Origin: Leifsonia sp. 71-9
GTDB taxonomy: Bacteria; Actinomycetota; Actinomycetes; Actinomycetales; Microbacteriaceae
Direction of reading: 5' to 3'
Length of the DNA stretch: 64,000 nucleotides
NCBI RefSeq assembly: GCF_001898805.1
Contig: NZ_MKVJ01000018.1
Coordinates: 62,001 to 126,000, forward strand
A program made the translations under genes and the position numbers. Numbering within the stretch: position 1 is the stretch's first letter; every line of letters begins with the position of its first letter. The notes beneath the pieces are model-generated. The model did not search any database and was not told the DNA's origin. It saw only the letters and a list, made by a program, of their open reading frames with translations. Below are positions 62,201-64,000 of the stretch, one piece after another.

Positions 62201-64000
62201 CGGCCATCGCGGCCGCCAGAGAGAACGCCAGTCGGCGATCGTGCGAAGGATCACGGTGCACGCGGAGGCGCCCGATCGAGAGCAGAGCGGCGACCAGGAC
62301 GAGCGATGCAACGAGCCAGAGGGCCGGCGAAGCGACCGCGGTGAGCCAGCCCAGAACCAGGCTGGTCGTGCCGACCGTGAGCGCGAGCACACGGAAGCGG
62401 GGTGCGACCGTGTCCGCCCGCAGAAGAGCACCCAGAGCGAGAACACCGACGACGAGGTACAGGCTGACGATGACGGTCCGCTCTCCGGTGAACGGGATGG
62501 CGACCATCGCGAGGCCGGAGAGCGTCGCCGCGAGTGCGATGCTCCGAGCCGCAGCGACCCGGCCGAGCCACCACGAGGCGCCGATCACGAGGGCGGCGAC
62601 GACGAGGGCGATCAGACCCAGCACGGAGCGCTCCGATATCGTCGCGGGTTGGACGGGAAGGTCCTTCCACCAATCGGGCTGCCTTGTGAGCATTCGAATC
62701 AGCGGGTGCAGTGCCTCGACGGACGGCAGGAGCGTGTTCAGGCCGCCCACAATGGCCGCCGCGAAGGCGGCAGTGGGTGCGGCGACACGAATCGCCTCGG
62801 CGGCGAACCGGCGCCCGCTCGCGTCGAAGGCTCCGACGATCGCGGCCGCCGCGATCGTCGGAGCGACGATCCAGAAACGCGTGTCCCCCAGTCGGAACGC
62901 GACGAGCACCGTGGCGCTGGCGAGCGCCGTCCCCGCCACGGCCCCGGCGGTCCTTCCGGCCGCCATCGCGACGGTGGCCGATCCTGGCCAGCCGATCACG
63001 GCAGCGGCGTGGGGAGCGAGTGCGAGCGCGAGTGTCCCGAGAAGCCAGGCGGGCGCCCAGGCCGGCCCAGGTGCGGCGAACGGGGCGGCGATCAGTGCGG
63101 TCAGTGCCGCGAGCAGCGCCGCGACCAGGAGGGACGAGCGCTCGATCGCGAGCCCCTCCGTCCGCCAGGTCGCCCGGTGGATGAGCGTGCCGAGCAGGGC
63201 GGCGATCGCGCCCCAGAAGACCCCGTCCCCGCTGGGGTGCAGCACGCCGATCGAGCCGAGGAGCCCCGCTGTGGCCAGCCCCAGCCCGACCGGGAGAGCC
63301 GGGAAGGCGACGACGCTCGCCGCCCGGATGCGGCTCAGCGCGAACCAGCCGAGCAGCATCCCTGCGGAGGCCATGATGGCGACACCCCAGTAGAGGAGCG
63401 CATCGGGCTGACCAGCGCCGAAGACGTCGTTGGCGCGCACGGCGAGGATGTCGAGCCCGACCAGGACGACGCCGAGTGCCCCCAGCCCCTCCGCGGTACT
63501 GGTGAGCCCGCGCCGGCGCAGGAACGTCGCGACTCCGAGGACCGAGATCGTGACAGCGGCGACGACGACCGATCGGAAGACGAGTCCGGCGACGATCCAG
63601 GCCACGGTGAGGAAGAAGATCGCCGCCACTCCGACCAGCGAGACACCGACGATCAGGAGGGCGATCTGAACGCTCGAGTGCCTGCGGGTCGGGGGAGCGT
63701 CAGGCTCTGCTGTCGGCTCGGCATCGGAGAGGGGCCAGGGGAAGCCGTGCGGCGGAGGCTCCGGGGTCGGGACGGTCGGCGGGATCGCGGGTGCCGTCGT
63801 GGGACGTGACGGCAGAGACTCCGTCACGGAGTCCTGCTGCGCCTGCCGCGTGCGCTCCGCGACCATCGCCTGCAGCTCGTCCCGTGCCCGCCTGGCCTGC
63901 ACGTTCTCGACCCGGATCCGGGCGATCAGATCCGCTCTCTTCTGCATGAGGGCGTGCGCTTCGAACGATGCCATCCGTACGTGCTCGGCTGTCGGCGTGG
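59226..64000 (-). CDS. giant multi-spanning membrane protein, SCO7613-like (5' end outside window)
   Basis: At least 1,582 codons plus an open frame to the window edge (EHVRMASFEAHALMQKR), so the ATG at 63974 is probably internal. The first part is a charged helical segment (IARIRVENVQARRARDELQ) and a Pro-rich linker. From ~100 there are dozens of hydrophobic helices with short loops, including LTSTAEGLGALGVVLVGLDILAVRAND, the pattern of SCO7613-type actinobacterial membrane proteins. Relatives usually carry an N-terminal zinc ribbon, which would lie beyond the edge. Function unknown; probably an envelope protein. Confidence 0.85.
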   Translation of the reverse strand, partial: TPTAEHVRMASFEAHALMQKRADLIARIRVENVQARRARDELQAMVAERTRQAQQDSVTESLPSRPTTAPAIPPTVPTPEPPPHGFPWPLSDAEPTAEPDAPPTRRHSSVQIALLIVGVSLVGVAAIFFLTVAWIVAGLVFRSVVVAAVTISVLGVATFLRRRGLTSTAEGLGALGVVLVGLDILAVRANDVFGAGQPDALLYWGVAIMASAGMLLGWFALSRIRAASVVAFPALPVGLGLATAGLLGSIGVLHPSGDGVFWGAIAALLGTLIHRATWRTEGLAIERSSLLVAALLAALTALIAAPFAAPGPAWAPAWLLGTLALALAPHAAAVIGWPGSATVAMAAGRTAGAVAGTALASATVLVAFRLGDTRFWIVAPTIAAAAIVGAFDASGRRFAAEAIRVAAPTAAFAAAIVGGLNTLLPSVEALHPLIRMLTRQPDWWKDLPVQPATISERSVLGLIALVVAALVIGASWWLGRVAAARSIALAATLSGLAMVAIPFTGERTVIVSLYLVVGVLALGALLRADTVAPRFRVLALTVGTTSLVLGWLTAVASPALWLVASLVLVAALLSIGRLRVHRDPSHDRRLAFSLAAAMAVVVGSAQLPIAFTQSSPPADLWDLVAASTICGCAVGSLIVALPCPGLTRREPVASFLMFAAPAAGAISLHALGMASRVSSRSSTVALAGEIVALLAVGLWVLHPRNVEPPLPRRIAAVAFAPLLWAVVGGALSLFGVASSGTAIFLVPALVATGVASVSTIVAILWPQAGLRGELEAGAVLTASCAMLGALTGAGLGTQYGPEPLSSVLFVLAAGALVSAIERDGLFASRSWRRHLGWLALALATAGLWTQLAVSGAGTPEPYVLPVSAALLVIAGLIRLTDRRRRAALPDATARTGPAALLVLGGLLVAAVPLALAGPATAEYRPVVIGVAGAVLAVGSALPRRHSPGVRVLDACVGAGIVAILLVATERGFARVLTASADFTPADAWPLGAIAVAVCASFLMLRSSAADQEGISLSAPRWYGACASTTVVIAATLYALLEVVVALLGGAGVRTIVAVIALSGLFVAAVRIGRAPLSAGVALSSLGLAMATTTAAIVVGRPDPIEWMSVPLGLAFLAAGILAPPRTAMRSWPVRTFWALGLVTGLLPSAVLGATGSPVRTIVVLAVGFAVVSVTLVWRPGLLRLPKGVELVSILGGGDVIVVAALARVIGSTRCAAQSTVAFDVWLIVGATILVAAGAAAQRPRGPLSAAAQRMALILVPAGFALIALPELFVVTDEPALRAILLVTLSCATAIGSAVALTVERWRTVAIVQLGLALVTAVIAAGIRAAHETDGAFEAWLLPVAATLVVVASVLSTCAERIGAWTERAAAALLATALIGTTVAELSMILFGELSTPRAILTVWVLAAVSVTGFWLRRPPLTPVSGWIAFGGASAVALLALVQSRVDAVELLSVPLAAALIIAGALRLHRSEQVRSWSALGPGILVLLLPSLLADLTASPLWRVTGLGILALLTVLVGLRCKLQAPFVIGSVVLLVHGVAQLWPWISAAYGAVPWWLWLGAGGAILIAVAARYEKRINDVRTIALSILALR

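Overview
The window looks like chromosomal DNA of a high-GC actinobacterium, most probably a member of the Microbacteriaceae (Leifsonia-like). The basis is the strong G/C third-position bias, frequent GTG and TTG starts, and actinobacterial gene types: a long DeoC followed by two aldehyde dehydrogenase genes, a GGEGT/PKTIDND phosphofructokinase, an AdaA-AlkA fusion, a DUF3516-type helicase and a giant SCO7613-like membrane protein. There is no rRNA, tRNA, prophage, transposon or CRISPR array that I can see. The genus assignment is inference from gene content, not from a marker gene search.

Layout. 1-4055: deoxyribonucleoside catabolism (tail of a SorC/DeoR-type regulator, deoC, a full-length aldehyde dehydrogenase and a short catalytically incomplete one). 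4134-6628: SGNH hydrolase, M20 peptidase, macro-domain protein. 6630-9351: copper module (csoR, palindromic operator, copZ, copA). 9521-13561: RbsD/FucU protein, small membrane protein, SNF2 ATPase, and an SRPBCC-MarR pair with a tandem operator. 13714-18148: small hypothetical proteins, DUF3224, CYTH phosphatase, pfkA, quinone-reductase-like enzyme. 18164-20594: a head-to-head DUF5997 / orphan LysR-sensor pair and a lactate-oxidase-family enzyme. 20656-25649: an odd secreted-type protein with a damaged start, small membrane proteins, an APC permease and a zinc-ribbon SDR. 25760-33828: Ski2-like helicase, phosphate transporter module 1, a 94-bp-period hairpin array, and two divergent nucleobase permeases. 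33885-43449: trmB, aldehyde dehydrogenase, aspA, hydrolases, glycosyltransferase, Ada-AlkA, GlcD-type oxidase. 43663-49478: FKBP, AhpD-like protein, MocR regulator, SDR/TetR pair, alcohol dehydrogenase, glyoxalase-fold protein. 49593-58186: rpsO and pnp, separated by about 6 kb holding phosphate transporter module 2, a deleted phosphotransferase gene, LtrA, VanZ and a fructosamine kinase. 58305-64000: an NTF2-like gene remnant, a DJ-1/PfpI protein and the giant membrane protein running off the window.

Regulation readable from the DNA. Nineteen genes have a TANNNT hexamer ending 6-7 bp before their ATG/GTG, which is the signature of leaderless transcripts. The csoR/copZ gap holds a perfect copper-repressor-type palindrome. 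Tandem 11-bp GTTCAC repeats resembling actinobacterial PHO boxes lie upstream of the second phosphate transporter and between the two nucleobase permeases, suggesting that phosphate starvation controls both phosphate and nucleobase uptake. MarR- and TetR-type operators sit in front of their likely target genes.

Most unusual items: the five-unit 94-bp hairpin array (30069-30506), the PHO-box-like site between nucleobase permeases, the AzgA-type permease with no usual start codon except a late TTG (probable ATT start), the DUF5997 / LysR-sensor pair with facing promoters 33 bp apart, the zinc-ribbon SDR lacking the catalytic tyrosine, and the two duplicated phosphate transporter modules.
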